In this document: piece after piece, positions 1 to 9,122 of the stretch
How the letters are laid out: each line of letters starts with the position of its first letter
Numbering within the stretch: the stretch's first letter is position 1
Assembly: GCF_003350545.1 (NCBI RefSeq)
Contig: NZ_QQBA01000007.1
Location: 1 to 64,000 of the forward strand
Direction of reading: 5' to 3'
Source: Flavobacterium glaciei
GTDB lineage: Bacteria > Bacteroidota > Bacteroidia > Flavobacteriales > Flavobacteriaceae
Length of the DNA: 64,000 bases
Position numbers and translations under genes: made by a program
Notes under the pieces: generated by a model
Databases searched by the model: none
What the model was told of the DNA's origin: nothing
What the model saw: only the letters and a program-made list of their open reading frames with translations

Positions 1-59
1 ATTAAATCATATAACGAAGAATACGGACTGAACTGAATTTTTTGTTGCTGAACTAACAT
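1..59 (-). CDS. Probable IS1182-type transposase, N-terminus only (cut by window edge)
   Basis: An ATG at 57-59 on the minus strand opens a frame that runs off the window, giving about 19 residues with the pattern QQKIQFSPYSSLYDL. From memory, IS1182-family transposases of Bacteroidetes begin with a very similar FSPYxxLYD stretch, so this is probably the start of an insertion-sequence transposase lying downstream of gldN. The fragment is too short for certainty. A competing reading is the plus-strand frame 1-36, which ends in TGA and could be the tail of a convergent gene. Confidence 0.45.
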   Translation of the reverse strand, partial: MLVQQQKIQFSPYSSLYDL

Positions 60-92
60 CTAAAAAGCCTTATGGTTACAGTTAAAAATACG

Positions 93-132
93 AAAAAAGG
101 AGCAAAAAACTATAGTTTTCTACTCCTTTTTT
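93..132. terminator. Bidirectional hairpin terminator downstream of gldN
   Basis: Arms AAAAAAGGAG (93-102) and CTCCTTTTTT (123-132) pair perfectly, with a second AAAAC/GTTTT stem inside the loop. On the minus strand the hairpin follows the gldN stop by about 80 bases and ends in a T run. Confidence 0.6.
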
Positions 133-213
133 ATTATATAATTAATTCTTAAAAAGACTTTTTCAGTGCCCTCCATTACAGTAAGAGTTTTTTAATATAT
201 TTTAAAATCAGTA

Positions 214-1104
214 TTAATAATTCCACATATCTTGTTCGAAATTGCGAATTTTTTCTTTTACTCTTTCTGATTCTAATAATTGGTTTTGAGCGTTATCCTT
301 CATGTATTCTTCAATAGTTCTATCGCCGTATACATTTTCTTCTTTGTAAATAACACTATTAAAACGTCTAGAGTTTAATATTTGATCAAATGAAACCGGC
401 ATTGCTGAATTTTTATCATTGAATGCTTTTGCTTCATGTAAAACATCTCTTGCTGCTGGGAAAAACACCCAGAACAATTCGATATAATCTTTTTCTTCAC
501 TGTTCATAGTGTAAACATCCGGAGTCACTGGACAAATTCCCAATAAACGATACTTCAATTCACTCTGACGTTTGTCAAAATACCAATATCCTTTAATTTT
601 ATATTGGGTTACATCTTGAGCTGCTAAGTCTTGTCGTAAAATATACTCATCCGATATTTGATTACCTGCATTAATTTGTTCTCTACCTGCATCAGTAGTA
701 TCTATACGAGTCAATGAAGCTTGAATATCTTGCAAAGATTTTTTTGTGTTAAAATAACTATCAGTATAAACCTCTGTGATTTTACCGTTCTTCATAGCTT
801 TAGTAAGCACATCATATAAAGACCTTCTATCAGACCCAATATTTGATGTATCAATTGGAAAATACAAAGCAAAATTAATTTTTTCACTTAAGTCGATAAT
901 TTCCCATGTAGTCTTACCCATCAAAACATCTCTATCATGTACATAACCATACGCTAATGGTTTATCATTATCTGATATAAGTTGCGCTGCAGTTTTAAGC
1001 CCTATTTGGTCAGGAGTTTTTGCATTAAGCAAATTAGACTGCCCAAAAGAAGCAAAACTTCCCGTAATAGAGACAATAGCGATTAAAATTTTTTTTACAT
1101 TCAT
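214..1104 (-). CDS. gldN: Gliding motility / type IX secretion protein GldN
   Basis: GldN forms, with GldK, the periplasmic ring under the outer membrane in the type IX secretion system (T9SS), which exports adhesins such as SprB and many hydrolases. The 296-residue product starts with a hydrophobic signal peptide ending near SFGQ (about residue 22). The rest is a soluble domain with the family's repeated aromatic and acidic segments. It is the last gene of gldK-gldL-gldM-gldN, 52 bases after gldM. A GldO-like paralogue, known next to gldN in some relatives, is not seen here. Length and context fit well. Confidence 0.95.
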   Translation of the reverse strand: MNVKKILIAIVSITGSFASFGQSNLLNAKTPDQIGLKTAAQLISDNDKPLAYGYVHDRDVLMGKTTWEIIDLSEKINFALYFPIDTSNIGSDRRSLYDVLTKAMKNGKITEVYTDSYFNTKKSLQDIQASLTRIDTTDAGREQINAGNQISDEYILRQDLAAQDVTQYKIKGYWYFDKRQSELKYRLLGICPVTPDVYTMNSEEKDYIELFWVFFPAARDVLHEAKAFNDKNSAMPVSFDQILNSRRFNSVIYKEENVYGDRTIEEYMKDNAQNQLLESERVKEKIRNFEQDMWNY

Positions 1105-1156
1105 AATGGTATCAAAATAATATATTAAAGCAGGTCAAAAAAAACTTACTTATTAT

Positions 1157-2698
1157 TTATTGTATTTCAAAAATTACTGGAGCAGTTCTTGGCAATAAAT
1201 AACTGCCTGCACCAACAAGTTTTGTTTTTATTTCAGAAATTGTAACTTGGTCACCTCTACCTGCTTTAGAAAGAACTGCTTTACATTGAGCATTCAATCT
1301 ATTTCCTTGAACAACTACAGTAGGCTGTCCAGTCACCTTAAGATTAAATCCAACAACATTTAAACCAACTTCAAAATCAAAATCCTCTAATTTCGCTCCA
1401 ATTGTTGCAATTTCAAGATTAGATTTAGGTCCTTTTACAACACCTGATTCTCCTCTAATAGTTCCAGTGGGTCCAGGAATTCCTTTAACTCTAAATACTT
1501 TTTTATCAGAAGCTACTTTTCCGTCAGCCATTTTTCCGGTAACATTAATAACTACCTCATTACCTCCTTGCGGACTCATACTATATTTTCCATTTCCAAC
1601 TTTAGTTAATCCTGGTGCAGATGCATTAACATCTTTATCTGAAATTCCTGCAAATGAAATAGAAATTGGATTTACAACTCCTCTATAAACTACATTCATT
1701 TTATCAGCTGAGATAGTAGCTGAGTTTGGTCTTGGTACAACAACGTATTTTCCAGAAAACTTTAACGGAATTGTTTTTCCATCTTCAACAAAAGTAAATT
1801 GTCCTCCAATTGTTTGTTCCCCTACACCTCCAGCAGTCAAAGCAATTTTAGCCTGACCTGTCGCAGGATCCAGTCTTGCTCCTGTCACACTTTTTGGTTT
1901 GGTATTTTCGTCATAACGACCTAAAACAACTTTTCCTGTAACTTGCTCACCTTGGAAATATGCATTTTTATCTAAAACTACAATTGCTTGATAGTTATTA
2001 TATGAAGCAGTCTCGACTGCCGCTTTACCTAAAGCAATACTATAAACATCTGATTCTGCTTTATTGATATCATTTTGCCAAGTAGATAATTTTGCTACCG
2101 ATGCAATTGCTGGGAATCCTTTGAAGTGGTAAGACAAATACTTGTCTTTTAAACCTTCTTTATTTTTAACATCCGAAAGATTAAACTTACTTTCAATTTC
2201 ACTGATAATTGAAGCATATTTTTTATCTGATCCTAAAGCAGTTTTCATGTCTGCCTTATATTTAGTGATGGTTGCAATAATTTCGTTTCCTTTTTTATCA
2301 TAACCTTCTCCAGTGAACCAATCGTCAATATTGTCACCTTTATCCATTTCTTCATAAGGTAATTTTCCTGTTTCTGGGTCAACTTCATACCCTTTAGTCG
2401 CTTGTTCTTTTAAAGAAGCGATATAATTATAGAAATTATCAGTGATAACTTTAACTTTATGAGCTGTTTGTGCAGCTATTGCGAATTCACCTTTAGCTTC
2501 TGCTGCTTTAGTATCTAAGGCAACAAGCATTTGATCATTAGTTTGTTTTGAATTTAAATTTGTACTTTCAAATTTTTCATTCATTAATCCAAAACCAGTT
2601 ATTACTTCTTTTGAAACATTCATTGCCAACATAGCGATAAAAACCAAGTACATTAGGTTTATCATCTTCTGTCTAGGGGTTAGTTTTCCTCCTGCCAT
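1157..2698 (-). CDS. gldM: Gliding motility / type IX secretion motor protein GldM
   Basis: GldM is the periplasmic shaft of the GldLM proton-driven motor that powers T9SS export and gliding. The 513-residue protein has a short cytoplasmic N-terminus rich in K and R, one transmembrane helix at about residues 13-33 (MINLMYLVFIAMLAM), a helical region, and then a long beta-rich region matching the stacked D1-D4 periplasmic domains. It lies 45 bases after gldL and 52 before gldN in one operon. Full length, with no internal stops. Confidence 0.96.
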   Translation of the reverse strand: MAGGKLTPRQKMINLMYLVFIAMLAMNVSKEVITGFGLMNEKFESTNLNSKQTNDQMLVALDTKAAEAKGEFAIAAQTAHKVKVITDNFYNYIASLKEQATKGYEVDPETGKLPYEEMDKGDNIDDWFTGEGYDKKGNEIIATITKYKADMKTALGSDKKYASIISEIESKFNLSDVKNKEGLKDKYLSYHFKGFPAIASVAKLSTWQNDINKAESDVYSIALGKAAVETASYNNYQAIVVLDKNAYFQGEQVTGKVVLGRYDENTKPKSVTGARLDPATGQAKIALTAGGVGEQTIGGQFTFVEDGKTIPLKFSGKYVVVPRPNSATISADKMNVVYRGVVNPISISFAGISDKDVNASAPGLTKVGNGKYSMSPQGGNEVVINVTGKMADGKVASDKKVFRVKGIPGPTGTIRGESGVVKGPKSNLEIATIGAKLEDFDFEVGLNVVGFNLKVTGQPTVVVQGNRLNAQCKAVLSKAGRGDQVTISEIKTKLVGAGSYLLPRTAPVIFEIQ

Positions 2699-2743
2699 AT
2701 TTTCTACTAATTAGTTTGTTGTTTATATCTCGTTTGAAACTAA

Positions 2744-3391
2744 TTAACCTTTATTTCCCATTGCAGATAGCATACCTCCGTAAACATTGTTTAGAGACGC
2801 AATATTTGCAGTCATAGATTGCATTTGTTCTTTCAATTTTCCTGCATTTTCAGCAATTTCTTTGTTTGCTTCAGCATTTCTTGAAGCACTTTCTAATTGA
2901 ACCTTATATAAACTATTTAAAGATTCCATCTGTGCTGCAGCCATAGATAATTCTTCACTATATTTTTTTGTTGCAGAAATCGAATCTACAGTTGGAGAAA
3001 TACTTTTAGCAGCTGATTCAAAATTTTTGATACTATTTCCTAAACTTGCCATTAATTCTCCATCAATTTTAGCATCTTTCAACATAGCATCTAATTTTTG
3101 AGATAACAAACCTTGAGTATCTTCAGCTACTTCTACTTTTTTCTTAGGCTCTGCTTTTACTCCGTTAGCCAATTCAGGATATACCAATGTCCAATCTAAC
3201 TCATTATCGACTGGCTCAAAAGCAGAAAGAGCAAAAATAAAAGCTTCTGTTAACAATCCTAATGAAAGCATCAAAGTACCTGTTAATGGACCTAATTCAA
3301 AGTGAGTAATTTTAAAAAGAGCTCCAATAATAACAACTGCTGCTCCCATACCGTATGCAAAATTCATTGCTTTTTTTCCTAGTAATGCCAT
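2744..3391 (-). CDS. gldL: Gliding motility / type IX secretion motor protein GldL
   Basis: GldL is the inner-membrane stator-like subunit of the T9SS motor. The 215-residue product has two transmembrane helices (about 11-31 and 36-58) and a long cytoplasmic tail predicted to be coiled coil. The second helix carries Glu49 in LGLLTEAFIF. That is the same residue number as the glutamate reported as essential for proton coupling in Flavobacterium johnsoniae GldL. The gene sits between gldK (50 bases) and gldM (45 bases). Confidence 0.96.
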   Translation of the reverse strand: MALLGKKAMNFAYGMGAAVVIIGALFKITHFELGPLTGTLMLSLGLLTEAFIFALSAFEPVDNELDWTLVYPELANGVKAEPKKKVEVAEDTQGLLSQKLDAMLKDAKIDGELMASLGNSIKNFESAAKSISPTVDSISATKKYSEELSMAAAQMESLNSLYKVQLESASRNAEANKEIAENAGKLKEQMQSMTANIASLNNVYGGMLSAMGNKG

Positions 3392-3441
3392 AATTTTATT
3401 TTTTTTGTTAGTTTAGGTTTTATTTAAATGGGGTTGAATAT

Positions 3442-4851
3442 TTATTTCTTTTTTCCGTTTCCAGTGGTTTGAAGCCCCATATAATCTTGTACAGTTCTAA
3501 AACCAATATAACTTCTTGCAGAATCTGCATATTCATGGTCACGAGTACTCACTTGCAAAAAGTAAGCTACATCTTTCCAGGAACCACCTCGAACCACTTT
3601 TCTTTGATTTTTATAATCCTGAACATTTGGGTTCATTGAAGAAACATATTCATAAGCATTTGGATCATAAGATGAATCGGTCCATTCAGCAACGTTTCCA
3701 GCCATGTTGTATAGATTATAACCGTTTGGTTCGTATGATTTAGCTTCTACAGTATACAAAGCTTCATCTGCCGCATAATCACCTCTATTTGGCTTGAAGT
3801 TAGCTAAGAAACAACCTCTGTCATTTTTAGTGTAAGGACCACCCCAAGGATAAGTTGCTGATTGCAAACCGCCTCTTGCTGAATATTCCCATTCTGCCTC
3901 CGTAGGTAATCGGAAAGAATTTATTAAATCACGACCTTTCTTTTTAGATTTTATATAGGTATTTTTATTTAAAGTTCTCCATGCACAAAAAGCTTTTGCC
4001 TGTGTCCACTTAACTCCTACTACCGGATAATCTCCATACGCTTTATGCCAGAAATAATCATTGTGCATTGGCTCATTATAAGAATAAGCGTAATCCTTAA
4101 TCCATACTGTTGTGTCAGGATATACTTTTACTTCTTCTGTTCTAATAAAATTTTTTCTATTACCCACTTTCGCTTTCGCAGCAGCTTGAATATCCATCCA
4201 AGAGTAACGGAATTTTAATTTATTCACATCAATAGTTCTTAGTCCATTATATGATGCCTCAATTGGTAAATACATTGAATCCATTACTTCAGCATAATAA
4301 GCATCTGGATATAGTTTAGTATCCTTAATTAGCTTCACTTTTTTATTCAATTTTCTTCCTGCATAGGGATCATCGGCAGTACCTACACTATAATAATTTT
4401 CATACATGTATTTATCATAAGCCGTCATCTTTTCAGGATCTGAATCATTAAAAGCAAAATCACCAATACTTCCAGCATTTTTACCTTTTCCTTTAGAATC
4501 TCCTGAGCCAGCAGTCTGTCCGCTTTCATCGGCAAGTATTGCCAAACGAACTCTCATAGTAGAATCTTTAACCCATTCTACAAACTGGCGGTATTCGCTA
4601 TTGGTAATTTCAGTTTCATCCATGTAAAAGGAACGCACAGTAACAGTTTTAGTAGGAGCATCTTCAACATTAGCTAAATCAGCATCTGATTTACCCATTA
4701 TGAATGCTCCCCCAGGAACTAAAGTCATTCCGTAAGGTTTTTCTGGGTGCCATTTACCTCCATTAATACCAACTAATTCTCCTTTATCGCTTGATTTACC
4801 ACAGCCAACTAAAAAGGCCAAAATAAAAGTATATGCAATGAACTTCTTCAT
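3442..4851 (-). CDS. gldK: Gliding motility lipoprotein GldK (FGE-sulfatase fold)
   Basis: GldK is an outer-membrane lipoprotein that forms the periplasmic ring of the T9SS with GldN. The 469-residue product has a lipoprotein signal with lipobox LVGC (Cys17). A formylglycine-generating-enzyme-like domain fills most of the rest, with GGAFIMGK, FRLPTEAEWEYSARGG, YNLYNMAGNVAEW and VVRGGSWKD. The fold is structural in this family rather than catalytic. It is the first gene of gldKLMN. The 127-base upstream gap is very A/T rich, and I could not pick out a clear -7 element in it. Confidence 0.96.
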   Translation of the reverse strand: MKKFIAYTFILAFLVGCGKSSDKGELVGINGGKWHPEKPYGMTLVPGGAFIMGKSDADLANVEDAPTKTVTVRSFYMDETEITNSEYRQFVEWVKDSTMRVRLAILADESGQTAGSGDSKGKGKNAGSIGDFAFNDSDPEKMTAYDKYMYENYYSVGTADDPYAGRKLNKKVKLIKDTKLYPDAYYAEVMDSMYLPIEASYNGLRTIDVNKLKFRYSWMDIQAAAKAKVGNRKNFIRTEEVKVYPDTTVWIKDYAYSYNEPMHNDYFWHKAYGDYPVVGVKWTQAKAFCAWRTLNKNTYIKSKKKGRDLINSFRLPTEAEWEYSARGGLQSATYPWGGPYTKNDRGCFLANFKPNRGDYAADEALYTVEAKSYEPNGYNLYNMAGNVAEWTDSSYDPNAYEYVSSMNPNVQDYKNQRKVVRGGSWKDVAYFLQVSTRDHEYADSARSYIGFRTVQDYMGLQTTGNGKKK

Positions 4852-4978
4852 ATAAATTTGGTTAACTATTCATTATTTTTAAGTGTGTAAACCTATTTAT
4901 TATTTTTTAGAAAAACAATTTTTTTATACTAAACAAACTGTTTTTTGTAAAAAAATCTTAAATAAGTAAAAAAAAAAT

Positions 4979-6130
4979 CTAAACTATGTTTTTTCTTTGC
5001 GCTTTCCACCATCTTTCAGGCAATTCTTGGTTGCAGGCCAATAAATACTCTTCATGCGAACATGGTAATAACGTATTTCTTTTTAATTTATTATTAACAT
5101 TTGAAATAAATGGAATTTCAATCCACCATCGATCCGTTTTATCACTTTTATAAAAAACAAGTTCCTCATCTTCTAATGGAACAATGTATTTTAAATAATT
5201 TTCCTTACTCCCAAAAGGATACTCATTAGAACGATAATGAAATCCTTCTATGAAATACCAAATTATCTGTGCAATGATGACAGATTCCTGTGCCGAATTA
5301 TTATGGTTGAATATTCCAAATGACGACACTTTATCACTAATCCCAGCATATCGAGACAAAGAACAAATCTCTTTTCCATTAAAACCATTTGGTGCAAACG
5401 AAATAAAATTTCCCGAATCAGAGGATTTAATCGAATTCAAATCAATACTTACTAAATCAGCATCTCTAAAAACAGGCTCTGAAATAGAGATATTATTCGA
5501 AACTTCGCCTAATCTATAGGCGTCGAAAAAAAGTTTTTCAATCAAATCTATTTCTTCCTGCGAGTTAAAATAAGTTTGATACCCAATATTACAATAATTG
5601 AAAAGATTATTGGGCTCGTCTACAATTATTTTTGTTAGATACGAAGAGGCCGAAACTTCTTCCTCATCCTTACCAAAATCAAATTTATTATCAATGGAAA
5701 CTAAATTAACCATTTGCTCCAGATCATCGTATGCTCTATAAAGCGCGTACGTCAAGTCCTGAGAACCGCCAATAACAATAGGAGTAACTTTATTCTTGAT
5801 TAAACTTGCAACTACTTTTTTTAATGCAAAATAAGTATCATCTGTAGAATTTCCTGCTAAAATATCACCTAAATCAGCAATTGAAGCATCCCAATTTCCT
5901 GGAAACAAACCGTAAAGCTCTTTTCTAAGTGGTACTAAATCAACCTTTGATACTGCTTTTTTATCTCCATGGTTTTCTAAAACACCTATTACAGCAATTT
6001 TAATCTTGTTTAAATCTGGAAATTGTTTATCGGTGTGCAAGACCATTTTACTCCCTAATTGTTGTGAAGTCAATCCGTTTATAAATTCCAAGATTTCGTC
6101 ATCAACGGGTTTCAGAAAATCAAATTCCAT
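4979..6130 (-). CDS. Arginase/formimidoylglutamase-fold protein, metal site degraded
   Basis: The 383-residue product has the arginase/agmatinase/formiminoglutamase layout, and databases would probably label it formimidoylglutamase. The signature motifs are altered. GGxH is GGSQ (121-124). DxHxD is DNKFD (147-151). SxDxD is SIDLN (228-232). So His becomes Gln, the second His becomes Lys and one Asp becomes Asn: three of six manganese ligands are lost. I infer a non-hydrolytic protein or one with changed chemistry. It lies 70 bases after topA on the same strand and no histidine-degradation genes are nearby. The C-terminus is rich in W and R. Confidence 0.75.
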   Translation of the reverse strand: MEFDFLKPVDDEILEFINGLTSQQLGSKMVLHTDKQFPDLNKIKIAVIGVLENHGDKKAVSKVDLVPLRKELYGLFPGNWDASIADLGDILAGNSTDDTYFALKKVVASLIKNKVTPIVIGGSQDLTYALYRAYDDLEQMVNLVSIDNKFDFGKDEEEVSASSYLTKIIVDEPNNLFNYCNIGYQTYFNSQEEIDLIEKLFFDAYRLGEVSNNISISEPVFRDADLVSIDLNSIKSSDSGNFISFAPNGFNGKEICSLSRYAGISDKVSSFGIFNHNNSAQESVIIAQIIWYFIEGFHYRSNEYPFGSKENYLKYIVPLEDEELVFYKSDKTDRWWIEIPFISNVNNKLKRNTLLPCSHEEYLLACNQELPERWWKAQRKNIV

Positions 6131-6200
6131 TTTTTACTTTTTTTTCCTCTCCCCAACCCTATCCGAAAGAAAGGGAGTAGAGACCGGAATGTTTTACTAT

Positions 6201-8732
6201 TTATTTCTTTTTAACCGCAGGCTTCTTTGCTACTGGTTTCTTTGCGACTGCTTTCTTCGCAGGTGCTTTTTTAGCAGCTACTTTTTTAGCCGGTGTTTTC
6301 TTGGCTATCATTTCTTGAACTTCTTCCAACGTCAATTTTGTAGCATCGACATCTTTACTTAATTCAATTTTGATTTTCCCTTTGGTAATCACTGAACGTC
6401 CCCAACGGGCTTTTTCAACTAAAATACCTTCGTCTTCCCAATTGTGCAAAACCTTATCAATGTTCTTTTGCAATTTATCTTCAATCAATGCTTCAATATC
6501 CGATTGAGACAAATTATCAAAATTGTATTTCTTACTTACATTGATAAACAAGCCTTCCCATTTGATAAAAGGGCCAAAACGACCGGTTCCTTTTTGTACA
6601 CCTTCGCCTTTATATACTGCTATTGGCGCATCAGCCAAAGCTTTTTCATCAATTAATTCCTGAGCTCTTTCATAATCTACATCTAATGGATTTTCACCTT
6701 TTGGCAAAGAAACAAAAGCTGCACCGTGACGAATATAAGGACCATAACGACCGTTACTTACTTCAACTTCTTCTCCTTTATATTCTCCAAGATTTTTTGG
6801 TAACAAAAATAAATTCAACGTTTCTTCTAAAGTGATGTTTCCAATATTTTGATCATTCATCAAACTCGCGAACTTTTTATCCTCATCATCTGCAGCTCCA
6901 ATTTGAGCCATTGGTCCAAATTTTCCTAAACGCACCGAAACCGGTTTTCCTGTTTTAGGATCTTTTCCCAGAATTCGTTCACCACTTTCACGCTCTGCAT
7001 TGGCTTCGACATCTTTTACCGTTGGGTGAAATGTATCGTAAAACTCTTGCATCATTTTTGTCCAAACGATATTTCCTTCTGCAATTTCGTCAAAATCCTG
7101 TTCTACTTTTGCAGTAAAATTATAATCCAAAATGTTTCCAAAATTCTTAACCAAGAAATCCGTAACAATCGTTCCAATATCTGTAGGGACTAATTTCCCT
7201 TTATCAGAACCGGTATTTTCTTTCAGTAACTTCTCCCCTACTTTTCCGGATTGTAAAGTCAGTTGTGTATAATTACGTTCCTGACCGTCAAGATTTCCTT
7301 TCTCTACATAATTTCTGTTGATAATAGTAGAAATCGTTGGCGCATAAGTAGAAGGACGGCCAATACCCAATTCCTCTAATTTCTTCACCAAAGAAGCCTC
7401 CGTATATCGTGCAGGCGGTCTAGAATATCTTTCAGTTGCTGAGATATAATTGTTTTGTAATTTTTCATCGACTTTCATCGCCGGCAACATTCCTTCTTGC
7501 TCTTCTTCATCGTCATCATGACCTTCCAAATACACTTTTAAGAAACCTTCAAAAAGCAAAACCTCTCCTGAAGCCGTGAATATTTCACCGTGATTGTTCG
7601 CTTCAATTTTAACGTTAGTACGTTCTAATTGTGCATCACTCATTTGCGAAGCCAATGTTCTTTTCCAGATCAAATCATACAAACGCGCTTGATCTCTGTC
7701 GATATCTACCGTATGACGTGACATATCCGTAGGACGAATCGCCTCGTGCGCTTCCTGTGCGCCTTTGCTTTTATTGACAAAAGTTCGAGGTTTAGAGAAT
7801 TCTTTTCCGTAGGATTTAATAATTTCAGCCTGAGCAGCTTCCATTGCATCTTTGGATAAGTTCACACTATCCGTTCTCATATACGTGATAAGTCCGGCTT
7901 CGTATAAACGCTGTGCGAGTTGCATGGTAATTCCAACAGGCAAATACAATTTACGAGCGGCTTCTTGTTGCAAAGTCGAAGTCGTAAATGGACCAGTTGG
8001 AGATTTTTTGGTAGGTTTCGTTTCTAAATCGGCTACCTTATATGTAGAACCGATATTTTTATTTAAAAAATCTTCGGCTTCTTTTTTAGTATTGAAATTT
8101 TTAGGTAGTTTGGCTTTGAATATTTTACCGGATTCGTTAGTAAATTCAGCCACTACAGAATACGTAGCAATAGCTTTGAAATTTTGAATTTCTCTTTCAC
8201 GCTCCACAATTAAACGAACAGAAACAGATTGCACACGTCCCGCAGAAAGTCCTCCTTTTATTTTTCTCCAAAGTACAGGCGATAATTCATAACCCACTAA
8301 TCTGTCTAAAACACGTCTTGCTTGTTGCGCATTGACTAAATTATAATCGATTTCACGTGGATTATCAATTGCTTTTAGAATTGCAGTTTTAGTAATTTCG
8401 TGAAATACAATACGTTTTGTTTTGGTTTTGTCTAATTTCAATTCTTCGGCTAAATGCCAAGAAATGGCCTCACCCTCGCGATCCTCATCACTTGCTAACC
8501 AAACCATTTCAGCTTTTTTAGCTAGGCCTTTTAATTTAGTGACCAATGCTTTTTTATCGGCAGAAACTTCGTATTTAGGTTTAAAACCATTTTCCACATC
8601 TACACCAATTTCTTTGGAAGGTAAGTCAGCAATATGCCCGTAACTGGACTCTACCTGAAAATCACTTCCTAGAAATTTCTCGATTGTTTTTGCCTTTGCA
8701 GGGGACTCCACTATAACTAAATTCTTTGCCAT
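6201..8732 (-). CDS. topA: DNA topoisomerase I (type IA) with Lys/Ala/Pro tail
   Basis: TopA relaxes negative supercoils through a 5'-phosphotyrosine intermediate. The N-terminal Toprim domain shows LVIVESPAKAKTIEKFLG and SDEDREGE. The catalytic Tyr is in ITYMRTDSVNLS. Topo_C repeats follow, and the last 30 or so residues are tandem PAKK/VAKK-type units like a histone H1 tail; no C4 zinc fingers are seen. The frame is open to a TTG at 8753, but the ATG at 8732 (MAKNLVIVES) fits the family start. A TAnnTTTG promoter element at 8751-8758 overlaps the longer start. Product 843 residues. Confidence 0.96.
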   Translation of the reverse strand: MAKNLVIVESPAKAKTIEKFLGSDFQVESSYGHIADLPSKEIGVDVENGFKPKYEVSADKKALVTKLKGLAKKAEMVWLASDEDREGEAISWHLAEELKLDKTKTKRIVFHEITKTAILKAIDNPREIDYNLVNAQQARRVLDRLVGYELSPVLWRKIKGGLSAGRVQSVSVRLIVEREREIQNFKAIATYSVVAEFTNESGKIFKAKLPKNFNTKKEAEDFLNKNIGSTYKVADLETKPTKKSPTGPFTTSTLQQEAARKLYLPVGITMQLAQRLYEAGLITYMRTDSVNLSKDAMEAAQAEIIKSYGKEFSKPRTFVNKSKGAQEAHEAIRPTDMSRHTVDIDRDQARLYDLIWKRTLASQMSDAQLERTNVKIEANNHGEIFTASGEVLLFEGFLKVYLEGHDDDEEEQEGMLPAMKVDEKLQNNYISATERYSRPPARYTEASLVKKLEELGIGRPSTYAPTISTIINRNYVEKGNLDGQERNYTQLTLQSGKVGEKLLKENTGSDKGKLVPTDIGTIVTDFLVKNFGNILDYNFTAKVEQDFDEIAEGNIVWTKMMQEFYDTFHPTVKDVEANAERESGERILGKDPKTGKPVSVRLGKFGPMAQIGAADDEDKKFASLMNDQNIGNITLEETLNLFLLPKNLGEYKGEEVEVSNGRYGPYIRHGAAFVSLPKGENPLDVDYERAQELIDEKALADAPIAVYKGEGVQKGTGRFGPFIKWEGLFINVSKKYNFDNLSQSDIEALIEDKLQKNIDKVLHNWEDEGILVEKARWGRSVITKGKIKIELSKDVDATKLTLEEVQEMIAKKTPAKKVAAKKAPAKKAVAKKPVAKKPAVKKK

Positions 8733-8750
8733 TGCTCTATTTTTCTGGGA

Positions 8751-8758
8751 CAAAAGTA
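8751..8758 (-). promoter_or_regulatory. -7 promoter element of topA
   Basis: TACTTTTG on the minus strand matches the Bacteroidetes -7 consensus TAnnTTTG and sits 18 bases before the topA ATG at 8732. No good -33 TTG was found. Its position argues against the upstream TTG as the start codon. Confidence 0.55.
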
Positions 8759-8850
8759 TCTATTTTTTTTAAATATTAGGCTTTAGATTTTATTTTTGAA
8801 TTATTTCACACTCAATAATAGGTAAGTTATAACCATATTCGACTGTTTTT

Positions 8851-9025
8851 TAGCCCCGATTATAGTGAAAAGCCCAGAGCAAAAAATTAAAAGTTTTCTA
8901 TTCTAAAAAAGCCACAAACGGAAGCTCTTTATAGAAATTTGGAAACTTTGCTTTTTTATGATTCCCAAAGAGTCGGGGTTGTAGCGGAAAGCAGGACACG
9001 AACAAAGCGAACTGACGAAGTAAAT
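8851..9025. repeat. Dispersed intergenic repeat, copy A (topA-miaB gap)
   Basis: The 390-base gap between topA and miaB holds no gene. It contains AGCCCCGAT (8852-8860) facing TCGGGGTT (8973-8980), and two related segments, TTATAGTGAAAAGC and TTGTAGCGGAAAGCAGGA, at the ends of an A/T-rich hairpin-like core. The same end motifs recur at about 30445-30594 and 59274-59375. It ends with CGAACTGACGAAGTAAAT (9008-9025), which is nearly repeated in the groES-groEL gap. Confidence 0.5.
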
Positions 9026-9076
9026 AGCCATCCAGAAAAAATGGCTTAAAATAGTGTTAATTCTTAATCTGACATC

Positions 9077-9108
9077 TTGTCATATTTATTTGAATTGCGT
9101 TATCTTTG
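9077..9108 (+). promoter_or_regulatory. Promoter of miaB
   Basis: TTG at 9077-9079, 21 bases, then TATCTTTG at 9101-9108. This matches the Bacteroidetes -33/-7 pattern (TTG, TAnnTTTG) and lies just ahead of the miaB start. Confidence 0.65.
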
Positions 9109-9122
9109 TCCTTTGAAAATAC

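Noticed and set aside
1-36. Plus-strand frame ending in TGA, possible tail of a convergent gene
   Set aside because: Only 11 codons are visible and match nothing I know; the minus-strand reading starts with ATG and looks like a transposase start.
6006-6362. 118-codon plus-strand frame over the topA tail
   Set aside because: Rich in Phe/Leu/Cys because it reads the Lys/Ala repeat backwards; a shadow frame.
8733-8753. Longer topA start at TTG 8753
   Set aside because: A -7 promoter element overlaps it, and family members begin at MAKNLVIVES, i.e. 8732.
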